A stretch of 64,000 nucleotides of DNA from NCBI RefSeq assembly GCF_000253295.1, contig NC_015717.1, forward strand, positions 1,798,001 through 1,862,000. The letters run 5' to 3'. The translations under genes were made by a program, and so were the position numbers. Below the pieces are notes generated by a model, which saw only the letters and a list, made by a program, of their open reading frames with translations, searched no databases and was not told the DNA's origin. The DNA comes from Hyphomicrobium sp. MC1. GTDB taxonomy: Bacteria > Pseudomonadota > Alphaproteobacteria > Rhizobiales > Hyphomicrobiaceae. Below, piece after piece: positions 25,023 to 36,055 of this stretch (position 1 is the stretch's first letter; each line of letters begins with the position of its first letter).

Positions 25023-26309
25023 TCAGAAGTTGATCAGAGCGCCCATACCGACGTAGTCGAAGTTGTCGTAGGCAAGACCCTGGGTGTTGTTATCGTCATA
25101 GTCGAGGTGACGATACTTAACCCAGATCGACATGGCAGCCGCGTCGATTTCCTGAACCACGCCGAGACCCCAGACCTTCGTGGTATCTTCGGTCGCGCCG
25201 AGGAGGCCCAAGTTCTCAGACTGCGAGAAGACACCCGAGCCCTTGATGTGCTCGTACTCGCCGTAGAGCACCGTGTGGCCGAGCGGAACCCAACGTTGAC
25301 GGATACCGCCCTTCAGGTAGTAGGTCTCAGACTGGCCAGAGCCGCTGAAGTCGTAGGTGTCGTGGCCATAAGCACCGTATGCGAACAGGCCCGTCGGGAT
25401 GTGTTCGACATATGCGCCAGCCTGGAAGTACTGCTGGGTCGCGTTGTTCACGAAACCACCAGAGAAGCCGTTGAGGGCCTCGTCGGTGCTTTCAGCGTAA
25501 GACGCAACGGCAGCAACCTTGAAGTCATGCCATTCACCGGCGTAACGCGTGGTGATGGCCCAGATGTCGTCTTCACCCCACGATGCGGACACCGAGAAGC
25601 CGCCAAAGGTCGGCGAGTCGTAACGAACGACGTTGCGCGGAACGCCGAAGCAGTCACCCCAGGCGCCGCCTGCGCTCTGGCAGTAGTCGCCGCCCCAGTG
25701 TCCAAAAAGGCCACCAGTGTTGGTGCGAATGCCGAAGCTGTTGACGTCGAACGCCACCCAGTTGGCAGGAACGAGCGAGCCCGAACCGTCAACCAAGATC
25801 GCTGAGTTGTCAGCTGCGTCGGACTGCTTACCGACCGAGACCTTACCCAGCTGGTCGCTCTTGATGAACCAGAACGACTGCAGCGTCGAGACGCCGTTGT
25901 GCGTGCCGGTCAGAGCGTTAACGCCATCAGGCTGGCTTTGGCTGGTCGTCAAGCTGTCGGAGCCGATGGCTTCGATGTGCAGAACGTAACCCGCTGTCCA
26001 GCCCGGCAGGATTGTTGCCTGGCCGGTGAACTTCACGTGGCTGCCGAGCGTGGAGCCCAAGTCCGTGACGTAGGCATTCGACTCAGCGCCGTCGTCCCAC
26101 CACATGACCTGCTGGCCAACCCAACCCGACACCGTGAGCGAGACCTTGCGGTTGCCCTTGCGCGCCGTGGTCGCTTCCAGTTCTGCAATGCGCTCTTCTA
26201 GATCTGCGCAGCAGTTGCCGCCCAAGTCTGCCGCAGAAGCGTTCGTCGCGGCGAAACCGCCAGCGAGGACGCCTGCAGCGACCAAAGCGCCTACCCTCAT
26301 CTTCCTCAT
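25023..26309 (-). CDS. Alphaproteobacterial porin, copy 1
   Basis: A 428-residue outer-membrane trimeric porin for passive uptake of small solutes. The ATG at 26309 sits behind GAAGG, and a signal peptide ends at NASA|ADLGG. The mature protein opens with a short coiled coil (DLEERIAELEATTARKG) containing two adjacent cysteines, then a beta-barrel typical of the family, and ends in Phe (GALINF). A second, nearly identical gene lies immediately upstream. The two share almost all of the first two-thirds of the mature sequence but have unrelated signal peptides. A separate leader and terminator imply independent regulation. Confidence 0.93.
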   Translation of the reverse strand: MRKMRVGALVAAGVLAGGFAATNASAADLGGNCCADLEERIAELEATTARKGNRKVSLTVSGWVGQQVMWWDDGAESNAYVTDLGSTLGSHVKFTGQATILPGWTAGYVLHIEAIGSDSLTTSQSQPDGVNALTGTHNGVSTLQSFWFIKSDQLGKVSVGKQSDAADNSAILVDGSGSLVPANWVAFDVNSFGIRTNTGGLFGHWGGDYCQSAGGAWGDCFGVPRNVVRYDSPTFGGFSVSASWGEDDIWAITTRYAGEWHDFKVAAVASYAESTDEALNGFSGGFVNNATQQYFQAGAYVEHIPTGLFAYGAYGHDTYDFSGSGQSETYYLKGGIRQRWVPLGHTVLYGEYEHIKGSGVFSQSENLGLLGATEDTTKVWGLGVVQEIDAAAMSIWVKYRHLDYDDNNTQGLAYDNFDYVGMGALINF

Positions 26310-26648
26310 TCTACCTTCTCCCGTCTTCAATCACTTCTAGTAGTAGACGCGGTACTTGGCGTTCGCCGTATTGTCGGCCGCATCAAAAGCGATCCACGGC
26401 GGAACACCTACCAAGTGACTTCGCCGCTTGCCGGGAAAGTCCGTGATTCGTGGGTTGGCAACAATTGCGGTTTGCGAAACGACCGCGACGAATCCGACAA
26501 TGTGGCGCAGGGGCAACTAGCCGGATTGTTGGGCAGATGCTCGAAAACTAGCCTAAATAGCTGTTTTTGAAGGCATTATTTTTGTGCGGGCCATGGAAGA
26601 CGCACTGTGGGTTTTCCACGCATCAGGGAATTCATATGCACACAAATA
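26310..26648. promoter_or_regulatory. Intergenic region between the porin genes
   Basis: A 339-base gap holding the 5' leader and presumed promoter of porin copy 1. It shows no resemblance I can see to the leader of copy 2, and no small gene is evident. Confidence 0.5.
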
Positions 26649-26650
26649 AA

Positions 26651-26675
26651 AAGGCCGCCCGGCGAGGGCGGCCTT
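26651..26675 (-). terminator. Terminator of the second porin gene
   Basis: AAGGCCGCCC (26651-26660) pairs with GGGCGGCCTT (26666-26675) around a five-base loop. Read on the minus strand it is followed by a good T run. Confidence 0.9.
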
Positions 26676-26705
26676 CAATTTCGATTTTGTGGCTTTGGCC
26701 GGGGA

Positions 26706-27995
26706 TCAGAAGTTGATCAAAGCGCCCATGCCAACGTACTGGAAGTCTTTGTAGCCAATGCCGAGATCGTTGTTGTCGCTGTAATCGAGGTGACGGTACT
26801 TCACCCAGATCGACATGGCAGCCGAGTCGATTTCCTGGACAACGCCACCACCGATGACTTGCGTGCGATCGTGGGTTGCATCGAGGCCACCGAGCAGGTT
26901 CTCCGACTGGGAGAAGACGCCCGAGCCTTTGATGTTCTCGTATTCGCCGTACAGGATCGTGTGGCCAAGCGGCGTCCAGCGCTGGCGGATACCGCCCTTG
27001 CCGTACCACGTCTCCGACTGACCCGAGCCAGCGAAGTCATAGTCGTCGTGGCCATAAGCACCGTATGCGAACAGGCCCGTCGGGATGTGCTCGACATATG
27101 CGCCAGCCTGGAAGTAGCGCTGGGTCGCGTTATTCACGAAACCACCCGAGAAGCCGTTGAGGGCCTCGTCGGTGCTTTCAGCGTAAGACGCAACGCCCGC
27201 AACTTTGAAATCTGCCCATTCACCGGCGTAACGCGTGGTGATGGCCCAGATGTCGTCTTCACCCCACGATGCGGACACCGAGAAGCCGCCGAAGCTCGGC
27301 GAGTCGTAACGAACGACGTTGCGCGGAACGCCGAAGCAGTCACCCCAGGCGCCGCCTGCGCTCTGGCAGTAGTCGCCGCCCCAGTGGCCGAACAGAGCGC
27401 CGCTGTTGGTGCGGATGCCGAAGCTGTTGACGTCGAACGCCACCCAGTTGGCGGGGACGAGCGAGCCCGAACCGTCAACGAGGATTGCTGCGTTGTCAGC
27501 CGCGTCGGACTGCTTACCGACCGAGACCTTACCCAGCTGGTCGCTCTTGATGAACCAGAACGACTGCAGCGTCGAGACGCCGTTAGACGTGCCGGTCAGA
27601 GCGTTCTTGCCGTCAGGCTGGCTTTGGCTGGTCGTCAAGCTGTCGGAGCCGATGGCTTCGATGTGCAGAACGTAACCCGCTGTCCAGCCCGGCATGATCG
27701 TCGCCTGGCCGGTGAACTTCACGTGACTGCCGAGCGTTGAGCCGAGGTCTGTGACGTAGGCGTTCGACTCAGAGCCGTCGTCCCACCACATAACCTGCTG
27801 TCCAACCCAGCCCGACACGGTGAGCGAGACCTTGCGGTTGCCCTTGCGTGCCGTCGTCGCTTCCAATTCTGCGATGCGCTCCTCGAGGTCTGCGCAGCAG
27901 TTCCCCCCGAGATCAGCTGCCGATGCACTGCCGGTTGACAGGCTGCCCGCAATCAGGCCTGCCGCCGCCAGGGCACTCAGACTGTACTTGTTCAT
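26706..27995 (-). CDS. Alphaproteobacterial porin, copy 2
   Basis: A 429-residue outer-membrane porin, the tandem paralogue of the gene at 25023-26309. The ATG at 27995 has GGGAG upstream, and the signal peptide ends at SASA|ADLGG. From that point the two proteins agree nearly residue for residue through about residue 290, then diverge in the last third (for example KGGIRQRWTPLGHT here against KGGIRQRWVPLGHT in copy 1, with several changed loops near the end). Same N-terminal coiled coil with adjacent cysteines, same terminal INF. It has its own terminator, so the two genes are not an obvious single transcript. Confidence 0.93.
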   Translation of the reverse strand: MNKYSLSALAAAGLIAGSLSTGSASAADLGGNCCADLEERIAELEATTARKGNRKVSLTVSGWVGQQVMWWDDGSESNAYVTDLGSTLGSHVKFTGQATIMPGWTAGYVLHIEAIGSDSLTTSQSQPDGKNALTGTSNGVSTLQSFWFIKSDQLGKVSVGKQSDAADNAAILVDGSGSLVPANWVAFDVNSFGIRTNSGALFGHWGGDYCQSAGGAWGDCFGVPRNVVRYDSPSFGGFSVSASWGEDDIWAITTRYAGEWADFKVAGVASYAESTDEALNGFSGGFVNNATQRYFQAGAYVEHIPTGLFAYGAYGHDDYDFAGSGQSETWYGKGGIRQRWTPLGHTILYGEYENIKGSGVFSQSENLLGGLDATHDRTQVIGGGVVQEIDSAAMSIWVKYRHLDYSDNNDLGIGYKDFQYVGMGALINF

Positions 27996-29093
27996 AGAAC
28001 TACTCCCGTCTGCTTCGACTTGAGGAATGACAGGCAGGAGCGCCAGCGCCCGGCCCAACACTCTTCTTTCCGTGGTGTTATTTTACCCGTCCTCAAACCC
28101 GTCTTTGCGGCCAACGGGTTTCCCCCCGAATCACCGCTCAGGGTTATGTTTTAAGCAGATCTGATTCGGTCGGGGAATAGTGGACGGGCGTTCCGCTGTG
28201 GAATTGCGGGGATTTGTGACGGAAAAGTCACGAGCGTTGATGCTGCCACACGGCGGTCACGGGCCGACCTAAATTCGGACGAAGTGACTTCCTCGTCATG
28301 CCGGCGGGGAAGGAAAAATCACTGGTGATTCATGTGGTCGCCATGTGGATAAACGGCGTCCGCATGTCCATTCTTTGACCGATTTTGAGGACATCGTCGA
28401 GATGCAAAGGCCGAGATTATTACCAAAAGCGCCGACAGGTGTGTCACGACAACCATTTCCGGCTGGGTTGCCTAACTCGCGAGCACGAAGCGTTCATTGC
28501 GCTGGCCCTGGAAGGGATCGGTGCGTCTGAACGCGTGGCGAAATCAGTCCTGCATGGCGTCGAGCAAGCAGGCTGACGTCGATGAGCGCTTTGCCGTTTA
28601 TCCACCCCAAAAAAGCGAGTCCAGCTTCGGCTGATCCGGCTGCGGGGACCTTTAAGCCCACCACCGCAGGGTCGTAAATCGGCGGAAGCGCGAACAACGC
28701 GATGTGGACAGTGACAAAAAAACTGTCTGAGGAAATCGACCTGCTTGCGGACCAGCAGGGACGTCGACCAGAGGGCTTTCCCGATGTAGGCATCCGCGTC
28801 TGACGTCTGGGACTGCCGTAGCCAAAGGCTGGGTATGAGCAACCTATGGCCGCAGACGGTTGACGAGGAAAATCCTTCGAGGGGATTTTATTGGTGGTTT
28901 TGCCCGGTAGAATGCAACGAATGGCGGGTTGCTAACTTCATAATTCGTTGACGAGAAAGTCACACGCCAACGTCTCGCGAGTGGAAAATCTGCCACAATC
29001 GGTGGATAGCAGTCGTGGACTGTTCGTCAGTGCTGTCTCGCGATAGCGTTGCGGCTGGAACGTGCGCGCCTCGAGGTTTGGCTGATATCGGAA
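27996..29093. other. 1.1-kb interval without a convincing gene
   Basis: Between the divergent porin and opgG genes. It should hold the promoter of porin copy 2 and that of opgG. A short frame at 28385-28576 (TTG start, ending FIALALEGIGASERVAKSVLHGVEQAG-like, helical) reads like a protein fragment but lacks a ribosome-binding site. Bases 28289-28305 match part of the palindromic repeat at 51.8 kb. The longer minus-strand frames here are weak and probably chance. The region may be a decayed gene. Confidence 0.4.
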
Positions 29094-30652
29094 ATGACAG
29101 GAAAAATCGTCGATCGCCGGGTACTGCTTGAGAAGGCGGTCGCAGGAACTTTTGCCATGGGCCTCGCCAAGATGGCGTTGGCTGTAACGGATGCCTATGC
29201 GGATGGGGCGTCGCCGGCGCCACAACAGAGCCAGCAGGGGACGACCTTCGGAACGACGACGGTAAAAACCGAGGCCAAGCGGCTTTCGGACCAGCCGTTC
29301 GTCAAGCCGACGATGGATCTGCCGCCGCCGTTCAATAAGCTGAGCTACAGCCAGTACCGCGATATCCGCTTCCGGCCGGAGAAGGCGATCTGGAAAGGGG
29401 ATCATCTCGATTTCCAGATCCAGCCGTTTGCCATGGGCTGGCTCTATGACGTTCCGGTCGATCTGTGGATCGTCGACGCCGGTAAGGCGGTTCGACTGGT
29501 TGCGGACAACAAGCTGTTTTCGTTTGGGCCGCTGATTGGTCCGGGCCCCGATGCGGCGCCGTTCGGATTTTCCGGGTTTCGTATCCACGGGCCGATCAAC
29601 CGGTCCGACGCTTTCGATGAGTACACGGTCTTCCAAGGCGCGAGCTACTTCCGAGCCGTGGGCCGTGGGCAGGTCTACGGTGCATCGGCTCGCGGCCTGG
29701 CGCTCAATACCGCGCAGCCTGGCGGCGAAGAGTTCCCATTTTTCCGTAGCTTTTGGATTGAACGGCCGAAGCCGATCGCAACCGAACTGGTCATCCATGC
29801 GTTACTCGACAGTCAGTCGACGACCGGCGCCTACCGGTTTGCGATCTCGCCGGGAGAGACGACGGTTATGGATGTTGAGGCAACTTTGTATCCGCGTGTT
29901 GCCCTGAGCCATGTCGGGATTGGTCCGCTCACGAGCATGTTCTTCCATGGACAGTCGAGCCAGCGGCGGGTCGAAGACATTCGCCCCGCTGTTCACGACA
30001 GTGAAGGGCTCGCCATGATCAATGGTGGCGGCGAGCGGCTGTGGCGGCCGTTAAACAATCCGAAGACCCTGCAACTCAGCGCCTTCATGGACAAGGACCC
30101 GAAGGGCTTCGGGCTTTGGCAGCGCGACCGCGACTTCCACAACTACGAAGACCTCGAAAGTCATTTCGAGCGTCGGCCTTCGGTCTGGGTCGAGCCGGAA
30201 GGTCCGTGGGGGGAAGGGTTCGTCGAGCTTGTCGAGATCCCCATCGAAGATGAGATTCACGATAATATCGCCGCCTATTGGAAACCATCAAAGCAATTGG
30301 CAGCTGGCGGTCCGCATCTCTTTAACTACAAGATCTACTGGGGCAGGGATGTCCCGGAAGCCTGGGCCGGCGCCCGCGTCGTCAAGACGCGTGTGGGAAA
30401 TGGCAAAAAGCCAGGCATCATTGTTTTCGTCATCGATCTGGCAGGACCGTCGGTCAAGGACGCGAAGGATCTGCCAGCCGTGGATTTGTCTGCGAGCGCT
30501 GGTCAAATTTCCAACATCAATGTCCAGCGAAATCCTGAAATCTCCGGCGTTCGTGTCTCGTTTAATCTGGCCACGGGCGACAATGAACTCATCGAACTTC
30601 GTTGCGTTCTGAAGGCAGGCGATCAACCCGTCTCGGAGACCTGGCTCTATCG

Positions 30653-30668
<16 letters not shown>
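29094..30668 (+). CDS. opgG: Periplasmic glucan biosynthesis protein OpgG/OpgD
   Basis: A 524-residue periplasmic protein needed to make the branched beta-glucans that accumulate at low osmolarity. The ATG at 29094 starts MTGKIVDRRVLLEKAV, a twin-arginine motif before a hydrophobic stretch ending near DAYADG, so export by Tat is likely, as in E. coli OpgD. The body carries family segments YSQYRDIRFRPEKAIW and FWIERPKP. It overlaps opgH by 16 bases, so the two are translationally coupled. Whether it should be called OpgG or OpgD cannot be settled here, and the ribosome-binding site is weak. Confidence 0.9.
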
Positions 30669-32626
<1,958 letters not shown>

Positions 32627-32654
32627 CGAGCCGTCCTCTCGCAGATGCTCTTGC

Positions 32655-33692
32655 CTAGCCTTCGGCCTGCTTGTCAGCGCCACGCAGCGAACGGACCAAT
32701 TCGTTGAAGATCTCGCGCACGCGTAGGGGTTCGGAGTCGAGGTAGGGGAGCGGCCGGATCACCTCGACGGCAACTACGCCCAGGCGTGAGGTGAGCGCAC
32801 CATTGAACGCGCCTTCGCCGAGACGCCGCGACAGTCGCCGCAGCACATCTTGTCCGACGAATTGGCCGAGCAAGTCATCCGTCATGGCGATGCCGCCGGT
32901 CGCGATGATGTGGCCGATGACGTTGCGTCCGAGGCGGAGGGCGCCAAGAAGACCCGGGCGTCCGCCATAAAGACTTGCGATCGCGCGGAACATGCGAACG
33001 TTCTCGACAAGCACGTAGCCCATCGCAATCCCCATGATGGGAGAAAGCGCGGTCACGGTTGCGACGCGTTTCGCGGATGCCAGGATGACCTTGCGGGCTT
33101 CGCCGTCGAGCGGACGCAGCAGCTCGCGATCCGATAGGCGAAGCAATTCGCCGGGCTCTAGAACATCGCCGGAATGGTCTTTGACCCGCGCCAAACCCCA
33201 GGAAAGATCGGGACGGCCGCGGTAATGGGCGAGCAAGGCAGAGACGGCTTTGCGTTCGGCCGCGACATCGGGCTTGGCGAGCGTCGCGCGGACGAGGGAA
33301 CGCAGTTTTGCGAGGCGTGCAAGGCGGCGGAACCCGAGGAGTTCGCGCAGAACGATGCCGAGCAACGCCAGTCCAATAATGACCATGAGGCCGAAGGCGA
33401 CCCAGCCGATCCAGTCCTGGCGTTCGAGCGCGATGGAAACGAAGCGCGTGAACCAGAGTCCTGCCGCAATCGATGCTAGCGCCGCCATTGCCGAAAGCAT
33501 GACGCTGCCGAAGCGGAAGCCACGATTGATATCGTTGACCGACAAACGCCGCGCGGGAACGTCCGAACGCCGCGACGTCACGGCGCCGCCGTCGCGAATG
33601 TCGTCGGCGGTGAAGTCCGTATCTTCGGTGATGTCGTCTGCCTTGAAGACACGGGGTTTTCGCGGCGGCGGAGCGTTGTCCTCGAAGCTCAT
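32655..33692 (-). CDS. YcjF/TIGR01620-family membrane protein (DUF697)
   Basis: A 345-residue inner-membrane protein of unknown function. A polar N-terminus (1-75) is followed by two membrane helices (about 80-103 and 113-137), then a helical DUF697-like domain with YVLVENVRMFRAI and GRNVIGHIIATGG. Its start overlaps the stop of the ycjX-like gene by four bases, the usual tight pairing of these families. Co-translation and joint function, possibly in envelope stress, are inferred from the pairing. Confidence 0.88.
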   Translation of the reverse strand: MSFEDNAPPPRKPRVFKADDITEDTDFTADDIRDGGAVTSRRSDVPARRLSVNDINRGFRFGSVMLSAMAALASIAAGLWFTRFVSIALERQDWIGWVAFGLMVIIGLALLGIVLRELLGFRRLARLAKLRSLVRATLAKPDVAAERKAVSALLAHYRGRPDLSWGLARVKDHSGDVLEPGELLRLSDRELLRPLDGEARKVILASAKRVATVTALSPIMGIAMGYVLVENVRMFRAIASLYGGRPGLLGALRLGRNVIGHIIATGGIAMTDDLLGQFVGQDVLRRLSRRLGEGAFNGALTSRLGVVAVEVIRPLPYLDSEPLRVREIFNELVRSLRGADKQAEG

Positions 33693-35134
33693 GAGAGATA
33701 GTCCGAGATCAGGAAATCGAGTGCGCGGTCCAACCGGATATGCGGGAATGCGGCTGGTTTGCCGTCGGGCAGTGTATCGATGAGCTTCGGCGGTGCGAAG
33801 CGGACGAGTTCAAGAGAGGCCGATTTTGCGTGGCGCGCCGCGTTCAGCGCAGCGGCCGGGTCGGCGGGAAGGTCGCCCGGAAAGATTGCGGCTTCGGCCG
33901 TTCCGTCGAACGTCACGGTGCCGATGCGTTCGCCTTTGATCGGTGTGCCGCGCAGACAGGGTAGGCTTTCGCCGCCTTGCTTGGCGGTTGCTTCGCGGGT
34001 GGCGCGCAGGGCTGACAACGCAAGCGCATGAACGCCCGCACCTTCGGTCTGGGCGCGCTTCACTGCTTCGTCGACGATTTCTTTCAGGATGGCTTCGAGC
34101 CGGTCGTGACTGGAGGCGGGCAGGTGGTCGGCCTTTGTCGCCGCGAACAGGACGCGGTCGATACGCCGTCCGAGGAACATCGAAAGCCACGAGTTGGCGC
34201 CTGGGCGGAACGCGCGCAAAATATCGGTCATAGCGCGTTCGAGATCGCCGACGGCGTCGGCTCCGCGATGCAGCGCTGTCAGCACATCGACCAGCACGAT
34301 CTGGCGGTCGAGCCGGGCGAAGTGATCATTGAAGAACGGTTTGACGACAGATGATTTATAGCTCTCGAAGCGGCGCATCATCATCGCGGCGAGAGAGCCA
34401 CGGGGCGGGCGTTCTTCAGACGTCAGCGGCATCGGAAAGAACGTCAGCAGGGGTGAGCCGTCGAGTTCGCCCGGCAGCAGGAAGCGGCCGGGGGCGAGTG
34501 TCGATTGGGCGCCGCTGTCGCGCATGGCGCGCAGGTAAGCCGTGAAGAGCTTTGCGCCGGTGATGGCGATCTGCTCGTCTTCGGCGGCGGCCGGATCGGT
34601 GCCGGCGAGAAAATCCAGAAACGGCTTGGCATACTCGGCGCGCGACGGCGAACGCGCGAGTGCCAGGGCACCAGCCGAGAAAGCGCGGAAGTCCTGCTCC
34701 AGCATCGGCAGGTCGATCAGCCATTCGCCGGGGTAATCGACGATATCGACGTGCAGCTTCGAATATCCGGCGAGGCGCTTAAGAGCGTAAGCCGAGCGGT
34801 ATTCGATGGTGACGCGCAACTCCGAGATGCGCCTGGTGCTTTCGGGCCAGCGCGGCGGTGTTGCGAGCAGGTCCGCCAGATGCGCCTCATAGTCGAAGCG
34901 CGGAATGCTGTCGTCGGGCTGGGGTTCGAGGTAGGCGCGGACGATGCGGTGCTCGGCGTCGGCGGCGAAAAAGGGCAGGCGGCCGCCGCTGACGAGATTA
35001 CGGACGAGCGCCGTAATGAAGACCGTCTTGCCGGCGCGGGACAGGCCCGTCACGCCGAGCCGGATCGACGGCGTCAGGTAATCGGTCAGGCGCGCCTGCG
35101 CATCTTTGATGAGAGAATATGAGATATCAGCCAA
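33689..35134 (-). CDS. YcjX-family P-loop protein (DUF463)
   Basis: A 481-residue predicted nucleotide-binding protein. The Walker A loop is GLSRAGKT (30-37). VDIVDYPGEW supplies the probable Walker B/G3-like segment and TKADHL a G4-like segment, which makes it look like a GTPase-like family member. It is translated just before the DUF697 membrane protein with a four-base overlap. In other bacteria ycjX-ycjF belongs to stress regulons such as the phage-shock response, but no psp gene is seen here. Start at the ATG at 35134. Confidence 0.9.
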   Translation of the reverse strand: MADISYSLIKDAQARLTDYLTPSIRLGVTGLSRAGKTVFITALVRNLVSGGRLPFFAADAEHRIVRAYLEPQPDDSIPRFDYEAHLADLLATPPRWPESTRRISELRVTIEYRSAYALKRLAGYSKLHVDIVDYPGEWLIDLPMLEQDFRAFSAGALALARSPSRAEYAKPFLDFLAGTDPAAAEDEQIAITGAKLFTAYLRAMRDSGAQSTLAPGRFLLPGELDGSPLLTFFPMPLTSEERPPRGSLAAMMMRRFESYKSSVVKPFFNDHFARLDRQIVLVDVLTALHRGADAVGDLERAMTDILRAFRPGANSWLSMFLGRRIDRVLFAATKADHLPASSHDRLEAILKEIVDEAVKRAQTEGAGVHALALSALRATREATAKQGGESLPCLRGTPIKGERIGTVTFDGTAEAAIFPGDLPADPAAALNAARHAKSASLELVRFAPPKLIDTLPDGKPAAFPHIRLDRALDFLISDYLS

Positions 35135-35156
35135 GAGGTGCCGCGTGTCGCCAATG

Positions 35157-35185
35157 AAAAAGGGGCCCGGAAAGGCCCCCCTTTA
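35157..35185 (-). terminator. Terminator of the 28-residue microprotein gene
   Basis: GGGGCC (35162-35167) pairs with GGCCCC (35174-35179), with A and T runs on the flanks. Read on the minus strand the stem is followed by a run of five T, just before the ycjX start. Confidence 0.75.
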
Positions 35186-35255
35186 AGTGGCGTAACTTGC
35201 AGGTCGCGACAAGACGTTTCGGGCGCCTGTCTTGCGCCATATCAAGTGCTGCGGC

Positions 35256-35342
35256 TCAACCGTAGAAAAAGACGATAACGCCTGCAGCCATTACCGCGAC
35301 GGCCATCAGCATGATGGCGCCTGAACGCAGAAATTCGGACAC
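35256..35342 (-). CDS. 28-residue single-helix membrane microprotein
   Basis: A GTG at 35342 begins a 28-residue frame opening MSEFLRSGAIMLM and ending GVIVFFYG. AGGAG lies seven bases upstream, an ideal ribosome-binding site. After a polar start with one Arg, all remaining residues form one hydrophobic helix. An intrinsic terminator follows within about 75 bases, so this looks like a separate monocistronic gene. It is below normal length cut-offs. No family is recognised. A role as a small regulator of a membrane complex is only a guess. Confidence 0.6.
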   Translation of the reverse strand: MSEFLRSGAIMLMAVAVMAAGVIVFFYG

Positions 35343-35471
35343 GGCCTTTCTCCTTTGCCAAGTCCCCCACAACCAGTGTTGGAAGGACCATAGGCTCAAA
35401 GGTTTGAATAAGCCCTGACGCGTAGGTTCAGGCGGCGTTCATGGAAGGAAACCGGCGGTTCAGGAGGGAAG

Positions 35472-35969
35472 TCAGGCGTCGTGGGCCTTGCGCACTTCGA
35501 ATATTTCCATGATCCGGCAGCCGCGATGGGGGCCGTCGACCACGAACGTCCATTTGCCCTCGGTGAAGGTGTCGCACATCTTGACGCCCTTCACCAGAAT
35601 CCAGTGGCCTTCCTTACCCTTGTGAATGGCCAAAATGTAATAGGCCCAGGCACTTCTGGGTTTTTGCATCCACGTCCAGAACGTCGGCCGTTCTTTCCTG
35701 GCGCGGTGCATGTGGCTTTCTTTCAGCTCCATGCGGTAACCGAAATAGGCGAGCGCGGCTTCGACCTCGTCGGAATAGGTTCCGCGCACGACCGGCTTGC
35801 GGTGCGGAGGCAACTCGCGACCTTCGCGAATAACATCTTCGATCTTCGAAATGCCGTAGCCGGTGATCGCGGAGAGCACATACGGACCGCAAAAGGCCAC
35901 GCGGCCGGTGTCGTTATTTGCCGCGCCGAGACTCGACGACGGTGAGCCGGTTGAAAAGCGATCGGTCAT
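35472..35969 (-). CDS. Hypothetical protein, possible papain-fold (C39-like) domain
   Basis: A 165-residue cytoplasmic protein without signal or membrane helix. The pattern FCGPYVLSAITGYG (Cys27), then a middle region, then GHWILVKG (His122) and Asp133 nearby, matches the order Cys-His-Asp of papain-like folds such as C39-type peptidases, where a CGP motif opens the catalytic helix. Whether it is an active peptidase, a transglutaminase-like enzyme or only the fold is unknown. It is divergent from malonyl-CoA decarboxylase. I do not recognise a named family. Confidence 0.65.
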   Translation of the reverse strand: MTDRFSTGSPSSSLGAANNDTGRVAFCGPYVLSAITGYGISKIEDVIREGRELPPHRKPVVRGTYSDEVEAALAYFGYRMELKESHMHRARKERPTFWTWMQKPRSAWAYYILAIHKGKEGHWILVKGVKMCDTFTEGKWTFVVDGPHRGCRIMEIFEVRKAHDA

Positions 35970-36055
35970 GGGGAAAATGCCCTATACAAGCAACGACGGG
36001 ATGCTCGACCGATACGGTTAAGCAAACGTTAACGACAGGAGCCCGATCCACACCC

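Noticed and set aside
28938..29798. 286-codon minus-strand frame opposite opgG
   Set aside because: It mirrors opgG codons and has no ribosome-binding site or motif.
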